From Triglochin maritima (taxonomy: Eukaryota; Streptophyta; Magnoliopsida; Alismatales; Juncaginaceae): a stretch of DNA of 64,000 nt. A program made the translations under genes and the position numbers. Positions 23,223-35,184 of the stretch are shown piece by piece; position 1 is the first letter of the stretch, and each line of letters opens with the position of its first letter. The DNA lies in NCBI GenBank assembly GCA_963682175.1, contig OY821775.1, forward strand, positions 11,690,501 through 11,754,500, given 5' to 3'. Under the pieces are notes generated by a model. The model saw only the letters and a list, made by a program, of their open reading frames with translations. It made no database searches and was not told the origin of the DNA.

Positions 23223-23589
23223 TTTGATGTAGTCTGTAGTTCGTATGGTTTGTATTTCCCTTAGCTTGTATTTCGGGTTGTAGTAGTCCGTATGGTTTGT
23301 ATTTCCCTTTAACATATGTTTGTATTTCGGGTTGTAGTAGTCCGTATTTCGTATGGTTTGTATTTCCCGTGGTTGTATTTCGTATTTTAGTATTATTAAT
23401 GTATTGTTGTTATGGTATTGTTGTATTAATTTTTTTTCTATTTAACTTGAAATTGTTGGTTCTGGAAATTTCTTAATTTTAATCACTTACAAAAAATTAT
23501 TACCCCACATTTATAACAAACACCCAATCCATTAATAACAAAACCAAAACAAAAAAAAAATTCAAAAAAAAAATTTTTTTTTTAACCAA

Positions 23590-23774
23590 TGGGAGGGGGA
23601 CACGTGTCCCCCTCCCATGGGCGCCCGGGCGTCTGCCCGGGACGCCCACCGCCCGGGCAAGCGCCCGGGCGGGTGGCCCGGGCGGGCGCCCCACGGGCGC
23701 CCCGCCCATTAACGGGGGTGCGCCCGGGCGCCCGACCAGGGCGCCCGGGCGGGGCACCCCCGTTAAGGGTGCCC
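23590..23774. repeat. GC-rich self-complementary right end of the Harbinger element
   Basis: Dense GCGCCCGGGC and GCCCGGGCG repeats on both strands can fold into hairpins and partly mirror the left end at 21366-21392 (GCGCCCGGGCTACCCCCGGG). The sharp GC jump against AT-rich surroundings marks the terminus. Confidence 0.85.
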
Positions 23775-26700
23775 TAAAAGAGGGTGTGAGACTCTCAGTG
23801 AGAGGTTAAAATTGAATTTTTAGGATTATTTTTTTGTAAATACGGGAGTTTTAATCTTCGAAGTTACTACCGTCATGCTTGTTACATGATTTAATCTTCG
23901 AAGTTTTAATTTTTTTGTAAAAGGCTCAGAATTACTACTTCTGATTTTATTTGTTTAATTAAAACATACTGAAAATTAAATATTACCGTCATGCTTGTTA
24001 CATGATCTTGATTATGTTGTATTTTATTTGAACTGAGATTCTTCATTGTGTTCTCTTTTCTGAAATAATATTGGCTAAACTGCTAGTCTTATATTTCTGA
24101 AAGCTTGGTTTGCTCACACCGCACACATGCACGCACGCACACATTAGACATTTTAATTTGCCAAAACAATATAATTGTTGAGTAATCTGTTAATATCATG
24201 AAACTTAGGCAGAATAATGCTTAGTACTAACTCAAGATCTATTTTTCAGATAGTTATTGTGATTATTATACCCAAATTGCGTGGTAATCCTCTGAAGGCA
24301 AAGAATCTTCTGAAGTACATAGTTTTACTCCAATATGTGCCACGTATTGCTCGTTTTTTCCCATTATACCGGGAAGTTACTAGGTCTTCTGGGATAATCA
24401 CTGAAAATGCTTGGGCTGGAGCAATTTTCAATCTCCTTCTTTACATGCTTGTGAGCCACGTAAGGCTGCCTATACTCATATTCCAACAAAATTTCTTCTT
24501 CTTGTTATTTTAATTTCTCACCGTAAAGGCGTAATGTTACGATTACACTCTATTGCCTTGATTATTTCATTCTAAATTAAACAATTCTGTCTGCATTTTT
24601 TTAAAACTGGATGGCTAATCTTGTCCTGTTCTATGATATATTTAAATTGTTTTGTGCACCACTTATCACTTTCCTGGTTAACAAACTATTTTCAGTTCAA
24701 CTCACAATTTCAGTTTATTGAAAGTCATTTCCTATTGCTCGCCAATACTTTCATTTTTGTGCAAATTACTTGCATCTCATCGTTGTCAAAATAAATTGAT
24801 CGTACCTCACACATTTAGGGCTGAGGTATGCCTCTTTGCTCAGTAGTCATTAGAAGTGGTCTTCTGTTCTAGATGTGATGCATATGCAGTTGTACTACTT
24901 TTGATTCTAAAATAATTTGGAGTTCCTAATTATATTTCTGAATGCCTTGTAGGTGTTAGGAGCCTTGTGGTACTTACTTTCAATAGAACGAGAAAATACA
25001 TGTTGGAGACAAGCTTGTCACAACATTGGTTGTAATATTTCATCTTTATATTGTGGAACTACTGGGAACAACAGCTTTTTGGAAACTCATTGCCCTGTAA
25101 CTAAGCCAAACGCAACAGCCTTTGACTTTGGAATGTACTTATCAGCATTGCAAAATGTTGTTCAATTACAAAACTTTCCAGAGAAGTTCTTTTACTGTTT
25201 ATGGTGGGGGTTGCAAAATCTAAGGTGCGTTTGATTTTTCGCCAGATCCCTGAATTTTTGTCTGGATATTGCGTTGCAGTAGCTCATCCCATTTTTTCTG
25301 AAAGCCTTTATCTGTAGTATCAAGTCACACTGACATGCGTAATAGTTGTACACTTATATTACCCCATGTAGCCTCACACCACTGACATGCCTGATAATTA
25401 TACTACCCCCACTCAGTATGAATTGCCTAATAGTCACTGTCTTGGCTATTTCTTCAGTCATGGTTGTCGTTGATTTACTGTTATTCCTTGGTTTCTTGCA
25501 GCTCTCTTGGTCGGGGTTTAAATACAAGTACTTATCCCTGGGAAAATTTATTTGCTGCATTTGTTAGCATCTCTGGTCTGGTATTATTTGCACTTCTTAT
25601 AGGCAACATGCAGGTAAGGGTTTTATTGATATTGTTTGATACTTTTAATCTTGTAACTCAACATCTCGTACAACTTAGAAGTCTCTTGATACTTTTTTGT
25701 TTTTTTTAGTTTAATTCTTTTGTGTTCATTTGTTACTAGGAGGTTGATTAAATTAATGATCATTATTTCAGACTTTTCTTCAATCTACGACTGTAAGAAT
25801 TGAAGAAATGAGAGTTAAGAGACGTGATGCCGAACAATGGATGTCTCACCGTTTACTTCCTGAGAATTTGAGAGAGAGGATTCGTCGACACGAGCAATAT
25901 AAATGGCAAGAAACAAGAGGAGTGAATGAAGAAGTTCTACTTCACAACCTTCCCAAAGATCTTAGAAGGGATATAAAACGCCACCTCTGCTTAGCTCTTC
26001 TGAGGAGAGTAAGTAATCTCTTTTACATCATTCAGTAGATCTTGTTGGCTCTTGTGATCCTTAATTTTGTTTGATTATAATTTTATTTTTTTGTTTTTAT
26101 GTTTGCTCATTGTTGTGTTGATGAACTTTCGCTTCTTGCACATTGTTATTTATCATATCTTGGGTCTATGATTTTTTAATTAATCAGAAGTCTTTGAAGT
26201 AATATTATGTAAAATGAATTGATAATTGATTTAACTGATTTGAAAGAAGGCAATGTTGAATGGTGGGTTCCTAGTATATGATGTGCATAAGTAAAAAATA
26301 AAATCTACTTCGAATGGCTAGGTTTACCTTGTTACTGAGATGGCTGCAGAATGTCAAACAGGTGAATCGCTGGCCAAGTAGTGCATCAACTTTACCAGTT
26401 TGTTGCATGCTAGACATCATTCATACTATGATTATGCTCTCACCTCGCACCATTCTATTTGTCATTATGCAAACATATTGCTCATAAAGAGAAGATGAGT
26501 TATGCAGCTTGATTTGATAACCATCAATTTTTCATCGCCCCATGTACATATGAAAAAATGCAAACAAAATGAAAATCATAATAGGGTAAAGGAAAGACAA
26601 AAAATGCTAACCAGATCATATCCCAAACAGAACCGATTATATATTATTATATTGGCATCTGTGTAAATTTGTAACCCATCAACTAGTACGTTGAACTTCT

Positions 26701-27563
26701 TGCAAATTTGATATGCAGTAACTCCTGAATTGGCTGCAATGTCCTTTTTCTAATTAATAAAAGTAATACCGTTTAATTATTCCATCTTCTGTCTTGAACT
26801 TATCAATTGAGTTCCTCGATTTTTAAGTTAAAAGTGTAAACAAGGATAGGCCAACCGATCACTCAAAAGCTGAGCAACCATAGAGGGTTAGAGGATGTCT
26901 CTTGCAAATTATAGGAAATTAAGCAGTGCATTTGAAGTTGAAAACATAAAACCAATTCACTGATGTAGTTCGATATTAGTACAAAAAAACATTATCCTTT
27001 TCCAATGTTCAATTATTATTGACGTTGTTGGTGATTATAGCGGACGTGGTGATATACATGATTTCTTCAGGTCCCAATGTTTGAGAAAATGGACGAGCAA
27101 TTGATTGATGCATTGTGTGATCGTCTAAAGCATGTTCTTTATACGGAACATAGCTCCATTATCCGTGAGGGAGATCCAGTGAATGCAATGCTCTTCATCA
27201 TGAGAGGAAAGTTAGATAGTGCAACAACAAATGGTGGAAGAACTGGTTTCTTCAATGTAAATGTCCTGAGAGCTGGAGATTTCTGTGGCGAAGAGCTATT
27301 GACATGGGCTTTGGATCCCCACACGTCCACAAATCTTCCCATTTCTACAAGAACAGTGCATGCTCGAACAGAAGTTGAAGCATTTGCCCTAATGGCTGAT
27401 GACTTGAAGCAACTACGACACACTTTCAGATTCTATTCGCAACAGCAAAGAAGCAATTTTCATTCAAGCAGCTTGGCGCCGCTACTCAAGAAGGAAGCAT
27501 GAAGAATCTTTACATGCTGCAGAGTGCTCTGGCTACAGGTGGTGGTAGAAGAAATTACTAAGT

Positions 27564-27757
27564 ATTGGTGCAATAATATATGCCTCGAGGTTCACAGTAT
27601 TGGTGCAATAATATATGCCTCGAGGTTCACAGTGAATAATATTGGTGCAATAATATATGCCTCGAGGTGCAATAATATTGGTGCAATAAAATCTACTCAA
27701 GAAGAGAGCTCACTAAGTATTGGTGCAATAATATATGCCTCGAGGTTCACAGTGAAT
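27564..27757 (+). repeat. Tandem duplications of a 36-bp coding block in channel copy 1
   Basis: The block containing GTGCAATAATATATGCCTCG, single in copy 2 at 62037-62066, appears four times (about 27566, 27600, 27644 and 27720) plus a partial GGTGCAATAAAATC. The units are separated by short filler, so this exon tail was scrambled by repeated local duplication. Confidence 0.92.
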
Positions 27758-27952
27758 TTGCTAAGGACTCTGGCTCGGAATGGTGGCCGCAACACTCAGA
27801 GTTCCTGAACATGTATGTCCCTGTGCTTCTGTTACAGAAGCCCTCTGAACCCGATTTCACAGCCGAGCAATAATGTCCAGAAGTGTCTGTTGTATAGATC
27901 TTAAGCGTTTGATATCTGGAGTTCAACTATTGTTTTGTTTGTGTTAGTTAGG

Positions 27953-28101
27953 GTGATCGAACATGGGATTGGTGTATAGTCCCGTCTTCGGCATGTTAGG
28001 GTGAGTTATATAGACACGAGTGGTACTACCATAACACCAATCAACTTAAATTTTGTAGTAATAAGTGGTGAGTGAGACGTTTAACCAATCCCATGTTCGA
28101 A
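27953..28101. mobile_element. Small inverted-repeat element at the 3' edge of the duplication
   Basis: TCGAACATGGGATTGGT at 27957-27973 is exactly inverted at 28084-28100. AGTTAGG flanks both sides (27946-27952 and 28102-28108), as expected of a target duplication. It is about 150 bp with no coding. Similarity to channel copy 2 ends here. Confidence 0.7.
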
Positions 28102-28108
28102 AGTTAGG

Positions 28109-29057
28109 AGGCACAAGAAGAAATTAGTCAATTTTTTCAATTATTAGGGAACATTATAAAGTAATGACAATATCATGGGCCACATGAATTAGCACTTTTA
28201 ATTTGGATTTCTTTGTAATAAATGATCGAATTGCCATTATCCGAGAAATACTTACTTCACAAAGTTATAATATATATAATTTTCCATAATAGATGTAAGT
28301 ACAGTGTGTATCAAATAACTATTTCTAACACTACGTTGAGAATAACTCAATTGATTTCTTCGTAAGGTTTTGGAGTGATCAAGTCGTGAGTTTAATTGTT
28401 TACTGCATTTTTTATTTCTCTGCTGATTATTATTTAATGAAGTACGCTGTGAATAAGAGAAGTTGCAGTATTAGTAAACAAAAAAATGAATCCTTTTAGA
28501 ACCATTTTCATTTTCACTTCAAGTGAACTCATCTAGTGATACACGTATTCAAGCAAGGTTTAATTACAATTTGTCTCCATAAAGTATGTCTCAATGTCGC
28601 AATGCATCATTAAGCTTTCAAAGTTGACACATTTTAAATTTTCGTTTTGTAACACTTTATTCTTTTAATTTAATTTTTTTATTATTTAAACACATCCGTC
28701 TTTTTTGGTAAATTTTTTGTTGTATCCCTAGTACACTCTAAACTTATATTTACGTAAGAATTCAGATCGAAACGGATGTTGAATTTTGCTAAAATTTGAC
28801 TAGATGTTGGTCTTTTATTTATCTTTAATTTCTTTACGTTTCAATGAGTTGACTCATATTCCTCCGTAATTGTAATTTAAATTATCATTGTATCTTTCTA
28901 TTATATCATGATGTGACTATTAGTACTGTTCATAGAAAAGTATATACGTGCAATTTTACTCTGGAACTTGCGAACTTCAGATTTCCCTGTTGATATTGGA
29001 GATGGAGGATGATTTTACCTACCCATGCGTAATAAATTCTGATCAATTGGCCTACAG
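28109..29057. other. Intergenic region, nothing recognised
   Basis: AT-rich, no family motif on either strand. Confidence 0.5.
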
Positions 29058-29177
29058 GATTCTCAAAACACAGCCGAATTGAAACCTTTGTCGCATGAGT
29101 CAAAGGGAGATCAGCAGAAAAACGAAGGAGGTGATGCTCCTATTGCCGATGTAGGCTCTGTCTACAGTTATACATGA
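29058..29177 (+). pseudogene. Orphan last-exon-like fragment of an unidentified gene
   Basis: After a good acceptor (TTGGCCTACAG) there are 39 open codons and a TGA. They code a hydrophilic tail beginning DSQNTAELKPLSHE and ending DVGSVYSYT, followed by 3'-UTR-like sequence. The composition is like a charged cytoplasmic C-terminus. No upstream exon with matching frame could be confirmed, so it is probably a gene fragment left by rearrangement or capture. Function unknown. Confidence 0.4.
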
Positions 29178-29882
29178 ACCAGGGAGAAGTGGTGAGAACT
29201 CTTCTCAATCGAGCTAGAATAGACAAATCTAGGTTTTTTCCTTGTACTTCAGCCTTGCCAAATATGTAGTTTACAAATATTGCACAAGATGTAATTCATG
29301 ATCCATGTCATTGTCACAAACCAGTTGCTGTCTGTGAATATTACTGCTTAACATAAGTATCATTTTGATTGAGTCCACTGTTGAAGCACAAGAAAAGAGA
29401 AATATGGTGTTGCTCTATCTGAAAGTAGAGGTAATTATATACATTCTTTATGTGGAGAATTACAAGAAATATAGAAACATCGAATATAAGAAAGAAAGAA
29501 AGAGCATTATAGGCGAGACAACTTATACAACTAGATAGTATTCTAAACTGGCTAAACATACATCTAATCATATATTCTAAGATCCCATGTTCCCCTTAAG
29601 AAAGATAATTTTATTAACATACATCTAATCATAACCACTTAAACACCAGTTTGGTGGCATGACTTGGTGGAGGTACAAACAAGGCCTGCGCATTTAACTT
29701 AACCATTGTTTACAAGATTTGTTTAGGACCACAAAAAGGACGCAAGAGTTTGGGTCGAGGGTGGGGGCATTAACAAATGATGGATATGTTTTGAGTTGAA
29801 TCCTCAATTCTCAATAATGGCTGTGTATGTTGGCATTTTCATAGATATAGTTAATGTGTTGCATTTTATAGGATTATTCGTT
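29178..29882. other. Spacer before the MuDR-type element
   Basis: AT-rich with no coding signal. ACATACATCTAATCATA occurs twice (about 29557 and 29618). The 9 bp before the element (TTATTCGTT) pair with TTATTGATA after its other end. Confidence 0.5.
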
Positions 29883-30183
29883 GGGTGAATTGATTTGGTG
29901 CACCTAGTCCGAGTTGAAATGGACCGTGTGCACCTGTGTTTTTGTTAATTAGCTTCATGCACCTCACCACCCTATTCTCTTACTATGATGCACCTGTACC
30001 GTTACTTGGGCCCACACCCACAAGACGTCGTTGCTTAATCCCGTTCTGCTCCGTCAGAACCTTAACGCTGCGCGTAGGAACTGTTATTAGGTGAGATTGA
30101 CGTTTGATTTAAACCATTTTTTAAAAGATTGTCAAAATGGTTAACCTTTCCCGCCACCCTCTAATCATTCCCGCGATTTCATC

Positions 30184-30971
30184 TTGCTCCCTATTTTATC
30201 ATTGCTGCCCCCTTCCTTGGTTCTTCATCTTATTCCTTGGTTCTTGTTCTTCCTCAAACGTGCAAGCAACGATGATGACATTCCGTTGGGCCAACCAAGG
30301 GAAAAAATAGTACAACCGGAGACAATTTTTCTGACCTCAACCGCCAACTCGAAGACGATGAACATCCACCCAACTACTACACCTCCTCCTCTGCTAAGTC
30401 CCCCGACATCTCATCCAACTCCACTAGTTGTCGCCTATCTGAGCCTGCGACCGGCAATCAAAGTCCCTTTTGTGATTGTGGGTTGCTTTGCTAGATTTAC
30501 ACTTCCAGGAAAGAGTGGTCTTATGGGTGTTGATTCTTCCGTTGCCCCCATTATTGGAGTGTAAGTGTTTAATTTAGTCAGACTTTACTTTTTAGAAGTT
30601 TTAATTGGTGTGCTGTGAGTGTTTAATGAAATGTTGGTTGGTTATTGGTTGGTTATCAGGAGCCCAATAGAAGGAAGTGTGACTACTTTCGTTGGGCTGA
30701 CGGGGATGAAGGTGTTATCATGACTGTACGAAGTCGTGTGGAGAGGTTCCATGAAATGGTTTTGGAGAAATACGTAGTGTTGGAGAGGAAGGTTGATGAG
30801 CTGGAGAATGACTTAACAGATACCAATTTGCTATGCTTGGAAGTTAGGGCATCGGATTATGATGTGAAGACTTTCATGGCTGAGAGCAAGATCTTCATCC
30901 ACAAGGTCGACATGATTTTGAATTTATGCGTGGTGGTTGCTATGGGGTTGGTCTTCAAGTGGTTGTGGTAG
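30184..30971 (+). pseudogene. GRF-type zinc-finger, coiled-coil, membrane-tail passenger gene (decayed)
   Basis: A first exon ending at about 30560 (donor GTAAGTG) codes a Ser/Pro-rich lead then SPFCDCGLLC. The second, after an acceptor near 30659, codes EPNRRKCDYFRWADGDEG, a coiled coil (VLERKVDELENDL) and a hydrophobic C-terminal segment (LNLCVVVAMGLVFKWLW). This order of GRF zinc finger, coiled coil and membrane anchor is typical of small GRF proteins often found in plant MULEs. The finger's middle part has in-frame stops in the frame that gives CDCG, so the first exon is broken. The role of these proteins in transposons is not known to me. Confidence 0.65.
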
Positions 30972-32293
30972 GGTTGGGTTGTTGGGTTTAGGGTTGTGGT
31001 AGGTTTTGATGTTCATTTTTGTGGTTAGTTGTGGTACGATTTGGTTGGATGTGAATGTGTTAGGTCCCGGTTTCTTGTGGAAGGTGGTGGTTTGTGCTAA
31101 GTTGGGTTTGTGCATTTTGGTTGTGGATGTGCTAGGTTCTAGGTAATGTGTTATGTTATGTCATCTGTTGTGTAATCTTGACTTAATGTAATGTTATGTT
31201 ATGCACTTCTTCTGTTAATGTAATGTGATGTATGTTATGTGAAATGAAGAACTCCGGGTTAATTTTAGACAAATGAAGTCTATTTGTTATTGAAGCCCAT
31301 CATTATGGTGATTGGAGAAATCTAGACTCAAACATGAAGTAACACTAGCTAAGCAATGCAGAACTCATTAAATCTCACTCACTAAAACTCACTCATTACA
31401 TTGGTACTTGCATACAAAAAAAGATGCCTAGATACAAACAGAATGTGCAAATAGCTATTGCATGCAATCATCCAAAGCATTCACAAGATTGGTATCAAAT
31501 TAGCAACACTACACAACAACATTAATGTAGCAAGTTCTGTATTGGTTTCAAATCAAGTAGATACCAACATTACACAACAACATCAAATTAACAACACTAA
31601 AGTAATGTAGCAACATCAAATTACATTACACAGTAACATTAATGTAGCGACTGGACCTAAGTTACTCATTACACCTCAACATTTAAGTAAAGTAGCAACA
31701 TTACATTGCTTTGGTTTGAATTTTTTGAGGTCCCGCCTCTAGAAGTAACTCCCAAGACTTCTATGCTTCTTCCAGCATACGACCCAGGACAATATGGTCC
31801 ATATAATCATTAGGCTTGTAGTTTGATTGTTTTTCCTCTGAAACTTCTCCATTTTTTTGGTTTGAGGCCCTCTATTTCCCTTTTCCCTCCTCCTTCTTCT
31901 CTGCTTCCTTTGGCCTAACAGTAAGATAAAGTCAATGAAAGTGATGCATAACATACCAATGAACACAAATATGCAAACTTATATGAGATATAAAACAAAG
32001 TAGAAGCTCAACTAATTGAAATCTGGGAATTACAGATATTGTAGGTTCACTGGACCACCAACTGACTCCAGCAAATTCAACATTGATCCAAAACCTTGGG
32101 AGTTTTAAGTATTTTGACTAATAGTAAAAGAGCTCCTGAGGGGACCTACAACAACAATCTCAGTGACATTAGAGGATTGAACCCTCTTGCTCCCTCTTTC
32201 CTTTTTTGCTTGGTTGTTGCTGCTGTCAAAGTTCACAAGTGATGTTAGACGTTAGAGTTCACTAGTAATTAGAATATATTATTGAATTCAATG
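30972..32293. other. Non-coding interior of the MuDR-type element
   Basis: It lies between the GRF gene and the 3' end of the transposase. It contains low-complexity phrases (TAATGTTATGTTATG near 31187; ACACAACAACAT and AGCAACATCAAATTAC near 31515-31625). No further gene is recognised. Confidence 0.6.
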
Positions 32294-34770
32294 CTATCTA
32301 GTAGGTGCTTCAGATGTCATGGTCTCCTTACATTTCTTTGCTTGGTGACCCACAAGTCCACATCTTCCACATTTCTTCTTCCTCTGAGTGCTACAGTGAT
32401 CCATTGAAGACTTGAACCTATTCCTTTTAAGCCTACCAACCCCTCTCCTGACTTGAAGTGGAGGCAAAACTTTGAATCCATGCAGTATCTCCCACTCTCC
32501 TTTGTCTGGTATGGGGTCAATGCCACTTTCATATGTCCTAATGTAATTTTCCTTTGAAAACCAGTCACTCACATAGTCATCCAAATTAACATATTTAATA
32601 GAGCCAATCATAGTTGTTGTGTGCTTGCAAGGAATGCCAGTCAGTTTGAGTACAATGTCTGCCATCTAATTCAACCACAAACCTCTTGTGTTGAGTGTTG
32701 TACCTCAGCCCTAGTACCATTGGATCTTATAACCGTGTAGTCCCACAGTTGTCTAGATAAATTTAAAACTAAAGACTTAATTCTTGGTACTAATTTTTCT
32801 TGCAAATGCCTATCGTGTTCATACATCTTGTACATGGTCTGCATAAGCTTCTGTCTTAATGTATCGACCATAGTAAGAATTGACAAATGTCTGACAGATA
32901 TGATGTAGTTATTGAATGACTCACTGCAGTTATAAGTGATGTAATATGACTTTCCCTCACCCCCAAACTAACTCCTACTCTACACCATCACTACATTCTA
33001 CTTTGACTAACCAATCATATGCACTCTCACTAACCTCCAATTGGTTCATCTTCATGCTAAATTTTGAAACTGTGTATGCATTTGTTGCATCCCACATGAG
33101 ATCTAAAAGCAAAGAGCTATTTAATTTCTTCTTAAAATTATGGTACAAATGTCTACTACATGTTCTGTGCTCACAACCCTCAAACCATTGCCCCCCCCCC
33201 CCCGGTGCTCTTCAAGGCCCTTGCACTAGAGTATAACTAACTCATGCCTGTGACCCACTGTCTTCTTAAGGATTATCAGAAACCACTGCCAACTAGCAAT
33301 TGACTCTGACTCCACTACTCCAAATGCTAATGGAAAGAGTTGGTGATTTCCATTAGTTGATGTGGCCGAAAGAAGAGTACATTTGTACTTTCCCTTCAAG
33401 TGACAACCCTCTAGCCCAAAAACAGACCTACAACCTCTCATAAACCCTTCAATGCAGCCCCTTAGTCAAACAAACAACCTAAGGAAACTCACATCCCTAG
33501 GGTTAACTTCATAGGAAATGACACTACCAGGGTTGGTTTTGTTAAGTTAAATAATCAAAGAGGGCAACATTGCATATTGCTTCTCCCAACTACCATGTAG
33601 CATTTGCAGAGCTGTCTCCTTACCTCTCCATACTCTATGATATAGAAGTTCTAATGGTAAATACTCTTCAACTAGTCACTAATGCACTTAACATATAGCC
33701 TATTATCCTGACTTAGTCATTCAATACATTGGTGGGCAATCCAATGCTTGTTAGCCATGTTAGACGCACACCTATTGACTAAGCTGCAAGTATGTAGGAG
33801 CCTAAAAGTCTTCATTTCAAAAATTGATCCATCATTCAACCTGATTGCATGTATCCTCCAATTAAAATTTGAATCTTTACACTTAATTGTAACTTTCTCA
33901 GGTTGACTATAAATGTAAATCTCACCTTCAATTAAAATGCAATGAGTAATCAAAGTTATTCTGAAACTATACACATTGGGGAACTTCTTCTTCACTGGCA
34001 TATTAGGGTTCCTCATATTAAAGTCAATACCCTCATTGTGACCACCCAATGATAGGAAATCATCCATATTTTCTTTCTGGTCATCAAAAGCTACCCATCA
34101 TTACCATCAGATTCTTCCTCTTCCTCATAGTTTGGATTACTAACAGAATCTTGCTTTAACCCAGACTCCTCATTCCTAACTGGAATTTCACCCATGCATG
34201 GGTCCCCTTACTTGTGGTTGGGGGTGTGATCCTGGCTTGGTAGGTGCTGCTTGGCTAGGTTCAGAGTAGCATGATTGTGGTTTGGTGGTGCTACTTTGTA
34301 GGTCACCAAGTTGGGGTTCACACAAGTGGACATCATTTCCTACACTACCAACAACACAAGTGGACATCATTTCCTACCCACCATCATGCACCACTAATGT
34401 CATATGATAATTGTCTTCAACATCATTTTGGGGTGCATCACATAGGGGGTGGGCGACCTCTACTACATTAGTAGGGGGTGAATCACATTCTTGATGGGCA
34501 GAAAGTACAACCTCAAGAGAGGGTGCTTCATATAGGTTACCATCAAGTGGTGGATCATATGGGTCATCAACAACATGGGCTGCATTACATTGGTTTGTTA
34601 GGGGCTAACTGTGGACCATTCTTACTGCCCAATGTGGCATAGATATTCAACTCCATTTTGGGATTAGGGTACCTTAGGGCCGCTTCTACATCTTCATTAG
34701 TAATTAAATCCTTATAATCTTTTCTCACATTACAAGAGATCATATAACACATCTGAACTTGGTCATCCAC
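32294..34770 (-). pseudogene. MuDR-family transposase, frameshifted pseudogene
   Basis: Reading the minus strand, the domains appear in family order but in several frames. A MuDR N-terminal DNA-binding region (33717-34067) has KKFPNVYSFR and TIKCKDSNFNWRIHA. The DDE core (33226-33441) reads GLEGCHLKGKY and AFGVVESES. A helical segment at about 32946-33190 reads CSRHLYHNFKKK. A SWIM finger near 32600-32690 has two frame changes around RHC and LTGIPCKH. A C-terminal CCHC knuckle (CGRCGLVGHQAKKC) ends at 32294. The first catalytic Asp, normally GLDGCHLKG, is Glu here. A run of 13 C at 33191-33203 interrupts the frame. The protein cannot be made as one chain. Confidence 0.85.
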
Positions 34771-35184
34771 ATTTCACTGCTTGTCTTTGCAAAATCACTC
34801 TTCAATAATGTCTACTATGAAACTATCTATCACGGTTTGCATTTCTTTGAATCCCACAACCCTACATCTACCCTTGTTGTACACCCAACAACCATCACAG
34901 TATAACCTCACCATCATGCTAGTACCTACATCTGTAACCTAAATATGCATAGAATTAACCACACAATCACAACCTCAAACAAAATGCATCAAAATGAAAA
35001 ACAAGTCAATCAAAAAAGTCACAAAATGCATGCATAATTGACAACCACGAAAATGATCTGACATTACAAAATTAAAACACTTACTGCCGACATTTCCCAA
35101 CCAAACCACTCCGCGTGTGCACCATCTTCTTCAACGTCATGGAGATTAGATCAACTTCTGACGGAATAGGTCAATTTCCTTGCT

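Larger units (their letters stand above)
21353..23774 (+). mobile_element. PIF/Harbinger-type element (2422 bp) in intron 2 of channel copy 1
   Basis: Flanked by TAA target duplications at 21350-21352 and 23775-23777. It starts GAGCACATTTAACAG and its other end, read inward, is GGGCACCCTTAACGG (11 of 15 matching), close to plant PIF-type termini that follow TAA. Copy 2 of the channel gene keeps the unoccupied site GCACTAAAAGAGGG at 58241-58254, which proves the boundaries. It carries only the Myb/SANT-like ORF and no DDE transposase, so it is non-autonomous. Confidence 0.92.
20422..27860 (+). pseudogene. CNGC: Cyclic nucleotide-gated ion channel, copy 1, decayed
   Basis: Exons 20422-20919, 24250-24459, 24953-25224, 25502-25613, 25772-26008 and 27071 onward match copy 2 exon for exon with sound splice sites. 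The transmembrane and pore regions stay open. Damage: the pore motif is SSLGRG where copy 2 has SSLGQG; ENAWAGA replaces the conserved ETAWAGA; the last exon lost 36 bp in frame after ADDLK and then suffered an 8-bp net loss near 27447. That frameshift ends translation at 27502, before the calmodulin-binding IQ region. Further on, a 36-bp block is repeated several times. A PIF/Harbinger element sits in the second intron. A truncated protein could still be made if the locus is transcribed, but it lacks the promoter seen in copy 2. Confidence 0.85.
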
